Assembly (NCBI RefSeq): GCF_043945595.1
Contig: NZ_JBIFNP010000001.1
Span: 4,278,001-4,342,000, forward strand
Length of the DNA stretch: 64,000 bases
Direction of reading: 5' to 3'
From: Paenibacillus_S sp043945595
GTDB lineage: Bacteria > Bacillota > Bacilli > Paenibacillales > NBRC-103111
The position numbers were made by a program, and so were the translations under genes. This document shows, in pieces, positions 35,830 to 44,753 of the stretch. The notes beneath the pieces were generated by a model. That model was not told the DNA's origin. It made no database searches and saw nothing but the letters and a program-made list of their open reading frames with translations. Every line of letters starts with the position of its first letter. The stretch's first letter is position 1.

Positions 35830-35908
35830 AATGTCATCTTATTTTGTTCCAGAGGGTGTCTCCAAATTTACTTTTGGGACAGCCCCTTTGTATTTAGCTT
35901 ACATGTAA

Positions 35909-37195
35909 TTAAAATTTCACCAGGTTGGCTACCTGTACAGGCAGTCCGGTACGAATCGATTGGTTGCCCGCAATCCCTGTCAGGATCGACATCGCTCCGT
36001 CTACATGACTCGCCGCACGGTTGAAGCGGTCATACTCCTTCTCGCCGAACAGATCGTTCAAGAGCACCGGATCACCGCCGCCGTGTCCGCCGGCTTTTTC
36101 CTCTACATGCACTTCATACGGTGCGTCGAACATCGGGAATACAGTAATCTTCTTCCCTTTCACCGCGCCTTCGAGAGCCTGATCTCCGCCGGAATTCACG
36201 TAGGAGGATTCCACCACGTTCATCTCGATGCGGCCCTTGCTGCCGTTGAAGCAGACCCGGAAGCCTTCCCATGGAGCGTAAGCGTACAGGTTATAGGTCA
36301 GAATCGCGTTGCTGTTGTATTTCACCATGACGCCCATCGTATCCTCGATGTTGATACCGTCGCCGAACACGCTTTGGTCGCGGTAGTAGCCGTCTTCTTT
36401 TTCCGCATCCAGGTACATCGCTTTCAGCTGCGGATTTTCTTCCAGATGCAGCGCGAACGGATCATTCTTCGCCGCTTCGCTGCCATGAGAACGGGAGTAA
36501 AACTCGGTAACGCCGCGTTTCTCCGCATTTTCACGTCCGTAGAACATCAGATCGCCCAAGGCAAATACCGTTTTGGGCTGCGTACCCAGCCAAAAGTTCA
36601 CCAGATCGAAATGGTGCGTCGATTTATGAACAAGCAGACCGCCGCTGTTGCGTTTGTCGCGGTGCCAACGACGGAAATAGTCTGCGCCGTGCTTCGTATT
36701 CAACAGCCATTCGAAGTGAACGGAATGAACGTCGCCGATAGCGCCGTCGAGAATCAGCTCGCGGATCTTCGTATTGTGCGGGGAGTAGCGGTAATTGAAC
36801 GTGACGCGCAGGTTGCGGCCGGTTCTTTTGACAGCGTCCAAAATTTCCTGGCATTTTACATCGTCCACGGTCATCGGCTTCTCCGTAATAACGTCGCAGC
36901 CCAGCTCCATCGCGCGGATAATGTACGTATGGTGCGTGCGGTCCACCGTCGTAACGATAACGATGTCCGGCTTCGTTTCTTCAATCATTCGGTCAAAATC
37001 ATGCGCTTTATAGGTAGGAAGCGGTCCGACACCGAACGGCTCCAGCTTTTGGTTCGCCACATTCATCCGGGTTTGGTTGACGTCGCAAAAAGCGACCAGC
37101 TCGGAAGTTTCCTTATAATCTCTTGCAATGGACGTATAGAAGAAGCTTGCTCTTCCGCCTGTCCCAATTAATGCGTAGCGTTTACGATTCGACAT
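35909..37195 (-). CDS. Gfo/Idh/MocA-family oxidoreductase
   Basis: A 428-residue NAD(P)-dependent sugar dehydrogenase-like protein. A Rossmann start (YALIGTGGRASFFYTSI) is followed by the strand-end acid in FCDVN, the EKPM motif in VITEKPMTVDD, and the C-terminal sheet domain with RDKRNSGGLLVHKSTHHFDLVNFWLG carrying the usual His residues. It oxidises or reduces a cyclic sugar or polyol, identity unknown. It is divergent from the AraC regulator at 37361, which likely controls it. Its 3' end lies only 20 bp from the right end of the IS element, so the insertion may have removed its original downstream context. Confidence 0.9.
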   Translation of the reverse strand: MSNRKRYALIGTGGRASFFYTSIARDYKETSELVAFCDVNQTRMNVANQKLEPFGVGPLPTYKAHDFDRMIEETKPDIVIVTTVDRTHHTYIIRAMELGCDVITEKPMTVDDVKCQEILDAVKRTGRNLRVTFNYRYSPHNTKIRELILDGAIGDVHSVHFEWLLNTKHGADYFRRWHRDKRNSGGLLVHKSTHHFDLVNFWLGTQPKTVFALGDLMFYGRENAEKRGVTEFYSRSHGSEAAKNDPFALHLEENPQLKAMYLDAEKEDGYYRDQSVFGDGINIEDTMGVMVKYNSNAILTYNLYAYAPWEGFRVCFNGSKGRIEMNVVESSYVNSGGDQALEGAVKGKKITVFPMFDAPYEVHVEEKAGGHGGGDPVLLNDLFGEKEYDRFNRAASHVDGAMSILTGIAGNQSIRTGLPVQVANLVKF

Positions 37196-37360
37196 CTAGT
37201 AATTCCTCCCTTGGTTATGTTATTGTGAGTATAGCGCAATAAATACATGAAAACAGCACACTTATTGCTTACATTTTATTTTTTTCGACTTTTATTGCTA
37301 TTTACTTTTTCTCACTTGAGAAGTTCATTAGCTGAATATAAGGAGAAAGGAGCTGCTCCG

Positions 37361-38281
37361 ATGGATAAAAAGGCACGTAAGCACGGAACCGCCTCCCCTC
37401 TGCCGATCTCTGAAGCCCAGCCGGCAGCGGCCAAGCGGCCCTTCAACTTCTCTGTCAAGGACGGCTTTCATCTGGACCATTCGGTTCGGACCGATTCCTT
37501 CAATATGATGCAGAATCACGCCCACGACTCGTATGAAATTTACTATATGCGTGCAGGCGAACGGTTTTATTTCATTAAAGACCGTTCCTATCATGTAAAT
37601 AAAGGGGATCTCGTCCTCATCCAGCCTAACGTGCTGCACAAAACGACGGAATCGCATGCCCCTAACCATGAGCGTATTCTGATTAATTTCACGGAAAGCT
37701 TTATGGCCAACATTCACGGGGAAATTGTCGAAGGACTGTACCAGGTATTCGACGAAGGGCCGGTGCTTCATCTGGATGCCAGAGAGGTGCTCGCCGTGGA
37801 AGCGGTCATGGAAAAAATGCTGCGCGAGAAAAAACAGCCCGACGACGCTTCGGAAGGCTATATGAAGCTGCTGCTCGGGGAGCTGCTCCTGATGATCCTC
37901 CGCCATCTCCGGCAATCCGACCGGAAAAGCCGAAACACGGAGCATCCGACGACGCTTCACCGCAAGGTGTCGGACATCGTCAAGCATATCAACGAGCATT
38001 TCCGCGAGCCAATGTCGCTGAAAGGGCTGGCGGCCCATTTTCATATCAGCTCGTACTATTTGTGCCGTATTTATAAAGAAGTGACCGGCTTCAGCGTCAT
38101 TGAATACGTAAATACTTTGCGCGTTCAAGAGGCCCAGAAGCTGTTGAAGAACACGAGGATATCCGTCACCGACATTACCGAGAAGGTGGGCTTTGAGAGC
38201 AGCACCCATTTCGGAAGAATTTTCAAAGCGATCTGCGGCATGTCCCCTCTGCAGTACCGTAAATGGGCCAGAGGCGAGTAA
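37361..38281 (+). CDS. AraC-family sugar regulator
   Basis: About 306 residues starting at an ATG with AAAGGAG eight bases upstream; the frame is open further upstream but without a site. A cupin sensor (NHAHDSYEIYYMRAGERFYFIKDRSYHVNKGDLVLIQPNVLHKT) is followed by an AraC DNA-binding domain (FREPMSLKGLAAHFHISSYYLCRIYKEVTGFSVIEYVNTLRV and VTDITEKVGFESSTHFGRIFKAICGMSPLQYRK). It is a close paralogue of the regulator at 31149. It is divergent from the Gfo/Idh oxidoreductase gene and is probably its activator. Confidence 0.88.
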   Translation: MDKKARKHGTASPLPISEAQPAAAKRPFNFSVKDGFHLDHSVRTDSFNMMQNHAHDSYEIYYMRAGERFYFIKDRSYHVNKGDLVLIQPNVLHKTTESHAPNHERILINFTESFMANIHGEIVEGLYQVFDEGPVLHLDAREVLAVEAVMEKMLREKKQPDDASEGYMKLLLGELLLMILRHLRQSDRKSRNTEHPTTLHRKVSDIVKHINEHFREPMSLKGLAAHFHISSYYLCRIYKEVTGFSVIEYVNTLRVQEAQKLLKNTRISVTDITEKVGFESSTHFGRIFKAICGMSPLQYRKWARGE

Positions 38282-38365
38282 AATCGGATTAGGTTTCTCG
38301 ATGCTTTTTGCTTATAATAGAGAACGTAGGCGTTACATTAATTTGGGAAAGAAGGGTGAAAACCA

Positions 38366-39481
38366 ATGTTAGATCCAAGAGTGGAGCGTTTGGCCGATGT
38401 GCTGGTCAATTATTCGACCCGTGTGCAGCGCGGTGAGAATGTGCTGGTTGAAGCCTTCGGAATTGAAAACCAGCTGGTGAAAGCCATCGTTCAAAAAATA
38501 CATCAAGCCGGCGGTCATCCCTTCGTCAATGTCCGGGACCACCAAATTATCCGCGAGCTGCTGATCGGCGCCACGGAAGAACAGATCAAGACCTGGGCGG
38601 AATTCGATGCCGCTCAAATGAATCTGATGCAGGCTTACATCGGCGTGCGCGGGGGCAACAATATTTACGAGCTGTCCGACGTGCCGGACGAGCAAATGAA
38701 GCTTTACAACAAGCTGTACAACCATAAAGTCCATTCGACGATCCGGGTGAAAAATACGAAATGGGTCGTCCTGCGCTATCCTACCTCTTCCATGTCGCAG
38801 CTGGCGTCGATGAGCACCGAGGCTTTCGAGAAGCTGTACTTTGACGTGTGCACGATGGATTATTCCAAAATGAGCCGCGCGATGGACGCGCTGGTCGAGC
38901 TGATGAACAAAACCGATAAGGTCCGGCTCGTCAGTCCGGGTACCGACCTCAGCTTCTCCATTAAAGATATTCCGGCTATCAAATGCGCCGGCGAAATGAA
39001 CATACCGGACGGCGAGGTCTTCACCGCCCCTGTCAAAAATTCCGTGAACGGAACCATTACATACAACACGCCGAGCCCTTACAACGGCTTCGTGTTCGAG
39101 AACGTCAAGCTTCGCTTCGAGAACGGCAGGATCGTAGAAGCTACCTCCAACGATACGGAACGGATCAATCAAATCTTCGATACCGACGAGGGAGCGCGCT
39201 ATGTCGGAGAATTCGCGATCGGCGTCAATCCGTTCATTCTCAACCCGATGAAGGATATTTTGTTCGACGAGAAGATCGCCGGCAGCATCCACTTTACGCC
39301 GGGCCAAGCGTACGACGAAGCCGATAACAGCAACCGTTCCTCCATCCACTGGGATATGGTGCTGATTCAGCGTCCTGAATACGGCGGCGGCGAAATGTAT
39401 TTTGACGACGTGCTGGTCCGCAAGGACGGATTGTTCGTGCTTCCGGAGCTGCAGCCGCTCAATCCGGATCAATTGAAATAA
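38366..39481 (+). CDS. M29-family aminopeptidase
   Basis: A 371-residue metallopeptidase of the thermophilic aminopeptidase (M29) family, which frees N-terminal residues from peptides in the cytoplasm. Typical segments are DVLVNYSTRVQRGENVLVEAF at the start, AGEMNIPDGEVFTAPVKNSVNGTITYNTPSPYNG with a metal-ligand Glu, and GSIHFTPGQAYDEADNSNRSSIHWDMVL with His and Asp ligands near the end. GAAGGGTG precedes the ATG and a TATAAT lies at 38313. It is a single gene with its own terminator. Confidence 0.93.
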   Translation: MLDPRVERLADVLVNYSTRVQRGENVLVEAFGIENQLVKAIVQKIHQAGGHPFVNVRDHQIIRELLIGATEEQIKTWAEFDAAQMNLMQAYIGVRGGNNIYELSDVPDEQMKLYNKLYNHKVHSTIRVKNTKWVVLRYPTSSMSQLASMSTEAFEKLYFDVCTMDYSKMSRAMDALVELMNKTDKVRLVSPGTDLSFSIKDIPAIKCAGEMNIPDGEVFTAPVKNSVNGTITYNTPSPYNGFVFENVKLRFENGRIVEATSNDTERINQIFDTDEGARYVGEFAIGVNPFILNPMKDILFDEKIAGSIHFTPGQAYDEADNSNRSSIHWDMVLIQRPEYGGGEMYFDDVLVRKDGLFVLPELQPLNPDQLK

Positions 39482-39497
39482 GGCGTGAGCATGAATC

Positions 39498-39577
39498 AGA
39501 GCATACCTATCATGAATGCCCGCTTAAAGGAAGATTTCTTTCTCCTGGCGGGCTTCATGGGGTATGCTCTTTTTTTG
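39498..39577 (+). terminator. strong terminator of the aminopeptidase gene
   Basis: AGAGCATACC (39498-39507) pairs with GGTATGCTCT (39561-39570). An inner stem extends it with TCATGAATGCCCGC against GCGGGCTTCATG. Seven Ts follow. Confidence 0.85.
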
Positions 39578-39621
39578 GGAGATAAGCGCTTCGTATTTAA
39601 AAAGCAGCCGGGCAGGTGAAG

Positions 39622-40326
39622 CTAGTTTGCACGCCGCGCCAAATAGAGGCCTCGGCCGGTGAGTCCCTGCGGATCGTACTCCACCGCCAGATTCAATTCT
39701 TGAAACGCATTCAGCATCTCTTCCACACGGAATAGGCCCAGCTCGTGTTTCTCGGAAAAACGGGTTATTCCCTTATCGGTTCCCACAAGATACTCGAAAT
39801 GCAGCACGGACAGCTTCCCTGCGCTTTCCGAGAAGGACATGCGGCTGACCTTCATTTCCTCATTTTCGGCTTGAATAACGTCCAAATAGCCGGGAAACCA
39901 GTTCTCCGGCGTAAACCAGGGCTCGATCAGCATAAGACCTCCCGGCTTCAAGTGATTTTTGAATTGTTTAATCGTCTGAACCAGCCGTTCTCTGGTGTTC
40001 GCATAAGCAATGGAGCTGAACAGACACATAACTACATCGTACCGCTTACCCAGATCAAAGGAATGCATGTCCCCCTGCCAGAATCGGGAAGCCGGGTTTC
40101 TATGCCGCGCAATTGCGAGCAATCGTTCGCTAAGATCCAGCCCGTCGACCTGGTAAAATTCGGTTAAGCAGGCGATATGCCTCCCCGTCCCGCAGGCTGC
40201 GTCCAGTACCGTTTCGGCGTGTTGGCAGCAGCGAGCGATGTGCCTTTGAATTATGGCGGCTTCCTGCCTGTAATCCTTGGAGCCGTACACCAAATCGTAT
40301 ACCTCATCGGCCGATGGTCCCACCAA
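39622..40326 (-). CDS. class I SAM-dependent methyltransferase
   Basis: A 234-residue methyltransferase. Motif I is VLDAACGTGRHIACL near residue 40, followed by VDGLDLSERLLAIAR (motif II acid) and VVMCLFSSIAYA (motif III). The C-terminal half has GGLMLIEPWFTPENWFPGYL and resembles small-molecule N-methyltransferases such as the DesVI group, which act on amino sugars; the substrate here is not known. GAGGTTATTTG precedes the start. It lies between the aminopeptidase and ndk genes without obvious functional link. Confidence 0.85.
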   Translation of the reverse strand: MVGPSADEVYDLVYGSKDYRQEAAIIQRHIARCCQHAETVLDAACGTGRHIACLTEFYQVDGLDLSERLLAIARHRNPASRFWQGDMHSFDLGKRYDVVMCLFSSIAYANTRERLVQTIKQFKNHLKPGGLMLIEPWFTPENWFPGYLDVIQAENEEMKVSRMSFSESAGKLSVLHFEYLVGTDKGITRFSEKHELGLFRVEEMLNAFQELNLAVEYDPQGLTGRGLYLARRAN

Positions 40327-40443
40327 ATAACCTCCTCGTGTCTACATTATTTTCATCGATACAATCATCCTTCCCTTCATGTATTCTCGAGCCGCTCCCA
40401 TTTTCCTTTTCATGGAATCTTATGCGAATGACAGCTGCGGAAT

Positions 40444-40501
40444 GAAAAAAACGGAACAGGCAGCGTCGCATGGGACAATCCCTGCTCCGTGCTTGTTCCG
40501 T
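40444..40501 (-). terminator. ndk terminator
   Basis: On the minus strand ACGGAACA (40501-40494) pairs with TGTTCCGT (40458-40451), enclosing a GC-rich 35-base interval, and is followed by TTTTTTT. Confidence 0.7.
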
Positions 40502-40503
40502 CC

Positions 40504-40947
40504 TTAAATCCAATCATCCAGGCAGCGCTTGTAAGTGACGAGCTCCCCCGGCTTGAAGAAATGGTTGATCTCCCGTTCCGCCGCCTCAGGAGAGTCGGAG
40601 CCGTGAATAATGTTGATCCCCTTGTGCATCGCGTAATCGCTGCGGATCGTGCCGGGCGCGGCCTCCAGCGGATTCGTTTTGCCCATCAATGCTCTGGATT
40701 GAGCCACCACCTCATCCCCCATCCACACCATACCGAACACCGGACCGGACGTAATGAACTCTACCAGTTCGCCGTAAAAAGGCCTGCTCACATGCTCCTC
40801 GTAATGAAACTCGGCCTGCTCCTTCGTAACCTGCATCAGCTTGGCGCCGATCAGCTGGAACCCTTTATTCTCAAAACGCTGTACAATCGCTCCGATCAGT
40901 CCGCGCTGCACTCCGTCCGGTTTGACCATCAAAAATGTTTTTTCCAT
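40504..40947 (-). CDS. ndk: nucleoside diphosphate kinase
   Basis: A 147-residue enzyme, exactly the usual length, that moves the terminal phosphate of ATP to nucleoside diphosphates. The ATG at 40947 has GGGAGG five bases upstream. The active-site His is in NIIHGSDSPEAAEREI, the signature of the family; the start MEKTFLMVKPDGVQRGLIG is also standard. It is intact. In many Firmicutes ndk sits near menaquinone or aroma genes, but here its neighbours are unrelated. Confidence 0.97.
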   Translation of the reverse strand: MEKTFLMVKPDGVQRGLIGAIVQRFENKGFQLIGAKLMQVTKEQAEFHYEEHVSRPFYGELVEFITSGPVFGMVWMGDEVVAQSRALMGKTNPLEAAPGTIRSDYAMHKGINIIHGSDSPEAAEREINHFFKPGELVTYKRCLDDWI

Positions 40948-41047
40948 AGAAACCTCCCACGAAGACATATTGGTTTACCGTAATATACCAGTATACCCAT
41001 TTGGAGAAGGTTTCCAAACATATCGGCATCTTTTGCCGCTATCCGGT

Positions 41048-41828
41048 TCAATCAAATACGGTATTTCCCCAGCGAGGCGCCTGATTCAGAAATCCGCGGG
41101 GCTCATGCTTGCGATGTTCGAACCGCTTCAGCTCCCCGTTCTCGAACGCCTCGGTAAAATCGTGCCGCTGGTAGTACTCTTTCAGCCGGCTGCGGCTTTC
41201 CGCACATAGCTCCGGGTGCTCAAATGCGATATTGCGCAGCTCATCGGGATCGCTCCGCAGATCAAACAACGCTTCGAGCCCCCCGTTCGTATGATACGTA
41301 TATTTGTAGTGCTCCCAGCGTCTCATGAATTTGAGCATGGCCCCCCGCCCGAATTCGCCGTACACCTCGCCGCGCGTCTCTGCTTCGCAGTTCTTGAGCC
41401 GAAGGCAGCAGATTGACGCCCGCGCACCCGTCGGGGAGGCTGGCCCCCGCAGCGGATAAGATGGTCGCATACACATCCTCCAGCACGGCGAGCTGCTCCC
41501 TGCTCTCTCCTTGCGGCAGCGCAGCCGGCCAGCTGAGCACGAGCGGAATCCGGTTCGACGCTTCATAAAACGTCCGCTTCCCGAAGCTGTGATGGTCGCC
41601 GAGCATTTCACCGTGATCCGCTGTCAGGATGACGAGCGTATTCTCCCGCAAATTCAGCGCTTCCAGCTGATCCAGAATTCGCCCGATCTGCGTATCGGTC
41701 TGCGTAACCGAACCGTAATAAGCCACGCGAATCCGCCGGATTTCATCGTCGCTCAGCTTATCGGCTCCGCCGACTTTATAATCGTTCTGCACCTCGACGG
41801 ATAGATCGATCGGCTCCCGCTCCGCACT
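41048..41828 (-). pseudogene. sulfatase C-terminal remnant, frameshifted
   Basis: Only the last half of an arylsulfatase A-type enzyme is present. LVILTADHGEMLGDHHSFGKRTFYEASNRIPLVLSWPAALP is a clear late sulfatase motif, and GEFGRGAMLKFMRRWEHYKYTYHTNGGLEALFDLRSDPDELRNIA is the typical tail. A frameshift near 41400 (one extra base) separates these two parts. The N-terminal half with the CxPSR formylglycine site is missing; the frame instead runs into a binding-protein gene at about 41828. The product could not be an active sulfatase. Confidence 0.8.
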
Positions 41829-42730
41829 GCGTCCAATCCTTCATAATCGGGAACAGGTCGATGAACGGCTGCTTGGTAAAGTCAATCAAGCCGGAGTCGA
41901 CGCCGAAGACGATTTCGTTCGAGGTGACCGAGCCGTTCTTATCCAGATCCAGCTGGGGAATCAGCTTCTCTACCGTCTGGTCGGAGAAATACCGGATCAT
42001 CCAGTTGGGCCTGTCACCGCCCTGTTTGTTCGTCCCGATCGCCATCGGCGTAATTCCTTGGGCCTTCAGCTTCGCCTGAGCCTCATTGAACTGCTCCCAC
42101 GTCTGCGGCAGGTTCCGTGATGCCGGCTTTTTTGAACAGCTCTTTGTTATAAAACAATCTAACCGCATTGGAAAAGGTGGGAATACCCGCAATCTTATCC
42201 GTCGTCGGAACGAGCATGGCATTCATAATGGAATCGGAAAAGGTGCTGCGCCAAGGCTTGTTGTCGTTATATGGCGTCGTTTTATCCAGATAGCCGTTAA
42301 AGTCGGTCAGCAGACCTTTCCCGTAATCCTCCTGCGTCCACAGGTAACGGCTGCGGAAGATGTCCGGCGCGTTATTGCCGATCAGCTGGGTGGTTACCCA
42401 TGTGCGGGCATCGTTTCCGTTGTCTCCGTAATCCGCAAGCTGCAGCTCCACCTGAGCCTTGCCCGAGGGAAGCGCATTATAGTCGGAGACGAGCTTCTGC
42501 ATAGTCTGGTTGTCTTCCTCCACCTTGCTCCGGTCCGTCGAAAAGGTGATTTTGACCTTGTTGGCTCCCGTCGACTGCTGACCTTGAGCGCTCCCATCGG
42601 GCTCCGCTCCCGTCTGCTGGGCAGCCTGCTCTCCCGAGCAGCCTGCAGCCGCCCCCGACGCTAACAGAACGGACGCAAGCAGCAGTATAGGTTTGGCATA
42701 ATTCCTTTCCTTCCGGTACTTCCTTTGCAT
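41776..42730 (-). pseudogene. sugar ABC binding lipoprotein, truncated and frameshifted
   Basis: The N-terminus has a signal peptide and lipobox (GAAAGCSG). The family-1 binding fold is in frame to ELFKKAGITE, then continues one frame over as LPQTWEQFNEAQAKLKAQGITPMAIG to FPIMKDWTQ; one extra C near 42115 explains this. After DWTQ at about 41830 the sequence abruptly becomes sulfatase sequence, so the last third (usually 130-150 residues) is lost. It follows two permease genes and would have been their binding partner. As read, the transporter has no complete binding protein here. Confidence 0.8.
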
Positions 42731-42795
42731 ATAGATTCTCCTCCTAAAATGAGTTATGTACTCTATTGCTCATTCTGCATAACGATGTAGATCGT

Positions 42796-43623
42796 TCAGC
42801 CCTTCAGCGATCCTGAGGTCACGCCTGCGACAAAGGCCCGGTTCGCCACGGCAAAAAGAGCGATCAGCGGGATCGACGCGATCACATAGCCGGCCAGCTG
42901 GAGACCCAGCCCCTGCTGAATAGTCCCCGGGATGCGCCCCAAAGCGAGCACGACCGGTTTGACCGCATCGCCCGAGGTGATAACAAGCGGCCAGATGAAA
43001 TTGTTCCAGCCGTTCATCGTGTTTAATATGGCCACGACCGCCACAACCGGCAGCAACAGCGGAATGGCGATCCGTATAAAAATCGTTTTTTCCGGCGCGC
43101 CCTCCATCTCCGCCGCTTCAAAAAAGCTTTTTGGAATATTCGTGAAAAATTCCCTCATCAGCATCGTTGCCATCGTTGAACCTATCGTCATCGGCGGCAG
43201 CACCTGTCCGCTGAACGTATTCAGCAGCCCCATATTTTTGATCAGTACGAATTGCGGCACGAGCAGCAAAAAGCCCGGAATCATAAACAGCATGACGATC
43301 AAAATATACAGCAGTTCTTTGCCCGGGAATTCAAACCGGGAGAATGCATACGCCGCCGTAGACGCAAGCACGAGCACCCCCAGCACGATCGATGCCGTTA
43401 TGAACACGGAATGAAGCAGAAACGGCCATAAATAACGGAATGCCGTTGCGTAATTCTCCCAATGCAGCGCAGTCGGGACACGCCAGAACTGCTTGATAAT
43501 ACCTACACGATCCTTCAGGGAATTGATCAGCGTCATATAAAACGGGAATAAGGTCAGCGCCAGCAGCAGGGCAAGCACAGCCCCGTGTACGATGCGATAG
43601 CCAGGCTGATTGTTGATTTTCAT
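42796..43623 (-). CDS. carbohydrate ABC transporter permease (MalG type)
   Basis: A 275-residue permease with about six membrane helices and an EAA loop near residue 190 (SFFEAAEMEGAPEKTIFIRIAIPLLLP). The ending AFVAGVTSGSLKG is typical. It starts 49 bp after the other permease gene and its stop is 65 bp before the truncated binding-protein gene. It would form a heterodimer with that permease. No ATPase gene is present nearby. Confidence 0.92.
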   Translation of the reverse strand: MKINNQPGYRIVHGAVLALLLALTLFPFYMTLINSLKDRVGIIKQFWRVPTALHWENYATAFRYLWPFLLHSVFITASIVLGVLVLASTAAYAFSRFEFPGKELLYILIVMLFMIPGFLLLVPQFVLIKNMGLLNTFSGQVLPPMTIGSTMATMLMREFFTNIPKSFFEAAEMEGAPEKTIFIRIAIPLLLPVVAVVAILNTMNGWNNFIWPLVITSGDAVKPVVLALGRIPGTIQQGLGLQLAGYVIASIPLIALFAVANRAFVAGVTSGSLKG

Positions 43624-43671
43624 GGCGGGATCGCCTCCTTTTATTCCGCAAATCGGAGCGGACTCCGGCGG

Positions 43672-44625
43672 TTAGTCGGGCTTATCCGTCGATTTCAGCA
43701 GCCGGTTATTCACGACCGTCAACAGTAAAATGACGAGAAACAGCATCACGCCGACGGCCGACGCATAGCCCAGCTCATTGTGCGTAAACGCCCGGTTGTA
43801 CAGATGCAGAGCCGGTGTCAGGGAAGCATCTCCCGGACTTCCGTTCGTCAGCACGAGCGGCAGCTCAAAGTTCTGAATCTGATGGATGACGGTCAGCATC
43901 ACAACCAGTTTGATTTGGCTTCGCAGCAGCGGAAGCTCCAGGCGCCAGAACCGGCTCCATCTTCCCATCCCGTCCATGCTTCCCGCTTCAAACAGCTCAG
44001 ACGAAATGGCCATAAGTCCCGCCAAATAAATCAGAAAATAGATCCCTCCGATCCAAGGAAAGTTATAAAAGATCATGGCGCCGATCACCGTGCTCTTCTC
44101 CCCAAGCCATGCATGGCTCCAAGCGCCGAGACCGACCAGCTTCAGCAGCTGGTTCAATACGCCTCCCTGCTCATAAATCCACGACCAGATCCGGATTACA
44201 ACGATACCCGGAACTACCATCGGAACGATAAACAGAACCCGCAGGATGCCTGAGACCCGCTTGCTCGCTACATGGAATACCAGCACGGCGGCCAGCAGGG
44301 GAAGCGTCAAATGGGCAGCCAACGCACCGAGCGTAAGACATACCGCATTCACAAGCGAGGTATGAAGCGAATGATCGCCCAGCATCGCACGAAAATTGGC
44401 GAGCCCGGCAAAACGGTCGACGTTCGCCCCGTTCCATTCATACAGCGATTTGAACAGAGCCGATACGAACGGACCGTATTTGAAGACGACAAGGCAGATA
44501 AAAATAGGCAGCAAGAAGGCGTAAGCTTTGCGGGCCTTCCACAAGCTGTGCAGCAGACTGCGCCGCTTCTCCGGCCTAGCGGGTGCGGCGGACAACCGCT
44601 GAGGCCATTCAGATTTTACATTCAT
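43672..44625 (-). CDS. carbohydrate ABC transporter permease (MalF type)
   Basis: A 317-residue permease with a basic cytoplasmic N-terminus, about six membrane helices and an EAA-type loop (SSELFEAGSMDGMGRWSRFWRLELPLLRS), in which Ala-Ala is changed to Ala-Gly. It is the first gene of the transporter operon and lies 129 bp downstream of the LacI regulator on the same strand. With the rhamnosidase gene upstream, the transporter may import rhamnose-containing oligosaccharides; this is inference from context. Confidence 0.9.
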   Translation of the reverse strand: MNVKSEWPQRLSAAPARPEKRRSLLHSLWKARKAYAFLLPIFICLVVFKYGPFVSALFKSLYEWNGANVDRFAGLANFRAMLGDHSLHTSLVNAVCLTLGALAAHLTLPLLAAVLVFHVASKRVSGILRVLFIVPMVVPGIVVIRIWSWIYEQGGVLNQLLKLVGLGAWSHAWLGEKSTVIGAMIFYNFPWIGGIYFLIYLAGLMAISSELFEAGSMDGMGRWSRFWRLELPLLRSQIKLVVMLTVIHQIQNFELPLVLTNGSPGDASLTPALHLYNRAFTHNELGYASAVGVMLFLVILLLTVVNNRLLKSTDKPD

Positions 44626-44753
44626 GTCTTCCCCCTGGATTCAAACTGGGATTGCAGAATGGAGCAAAAGCTGATGACCTCCGGCGGTCCGGTCGGACAT
44701 TAAGTTAGTATGTGATTGGATTTGACGCACCGAAGGAGAATGGATCAGGTGCT

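Larger units (their letters stand above)
34122..35888 (+). mobile_element. IS1182-family insertion sequence
   Basis: The left end begins AGAGGGTGTCCCATAAGT. The right end, read inward on the other strand, is AAGGGGCTGTCCCAAAAGT, so GTCCCA.AAGT is shared by the two terminal repeats. The left end also forms a strong hairpin with AGAGGGTGTCCC against GGGACGCCCTCT (34151-34166), a structure that commonly shields transposase genes from outside transcription. One transposase gene fills the element. No clear target duplication is seen at the borders, so the exact ends are accurate to a few bases. Confidence 0.85.

Noticed and set aside
35960..39472. Long antisense open frames opposite the Gfo/Idh gene and the M29 aminopeptidase gene
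   Set aside because: Each mirrors a gene with clear motifs on the other strand and has no ribosome binding site or domain of its own.
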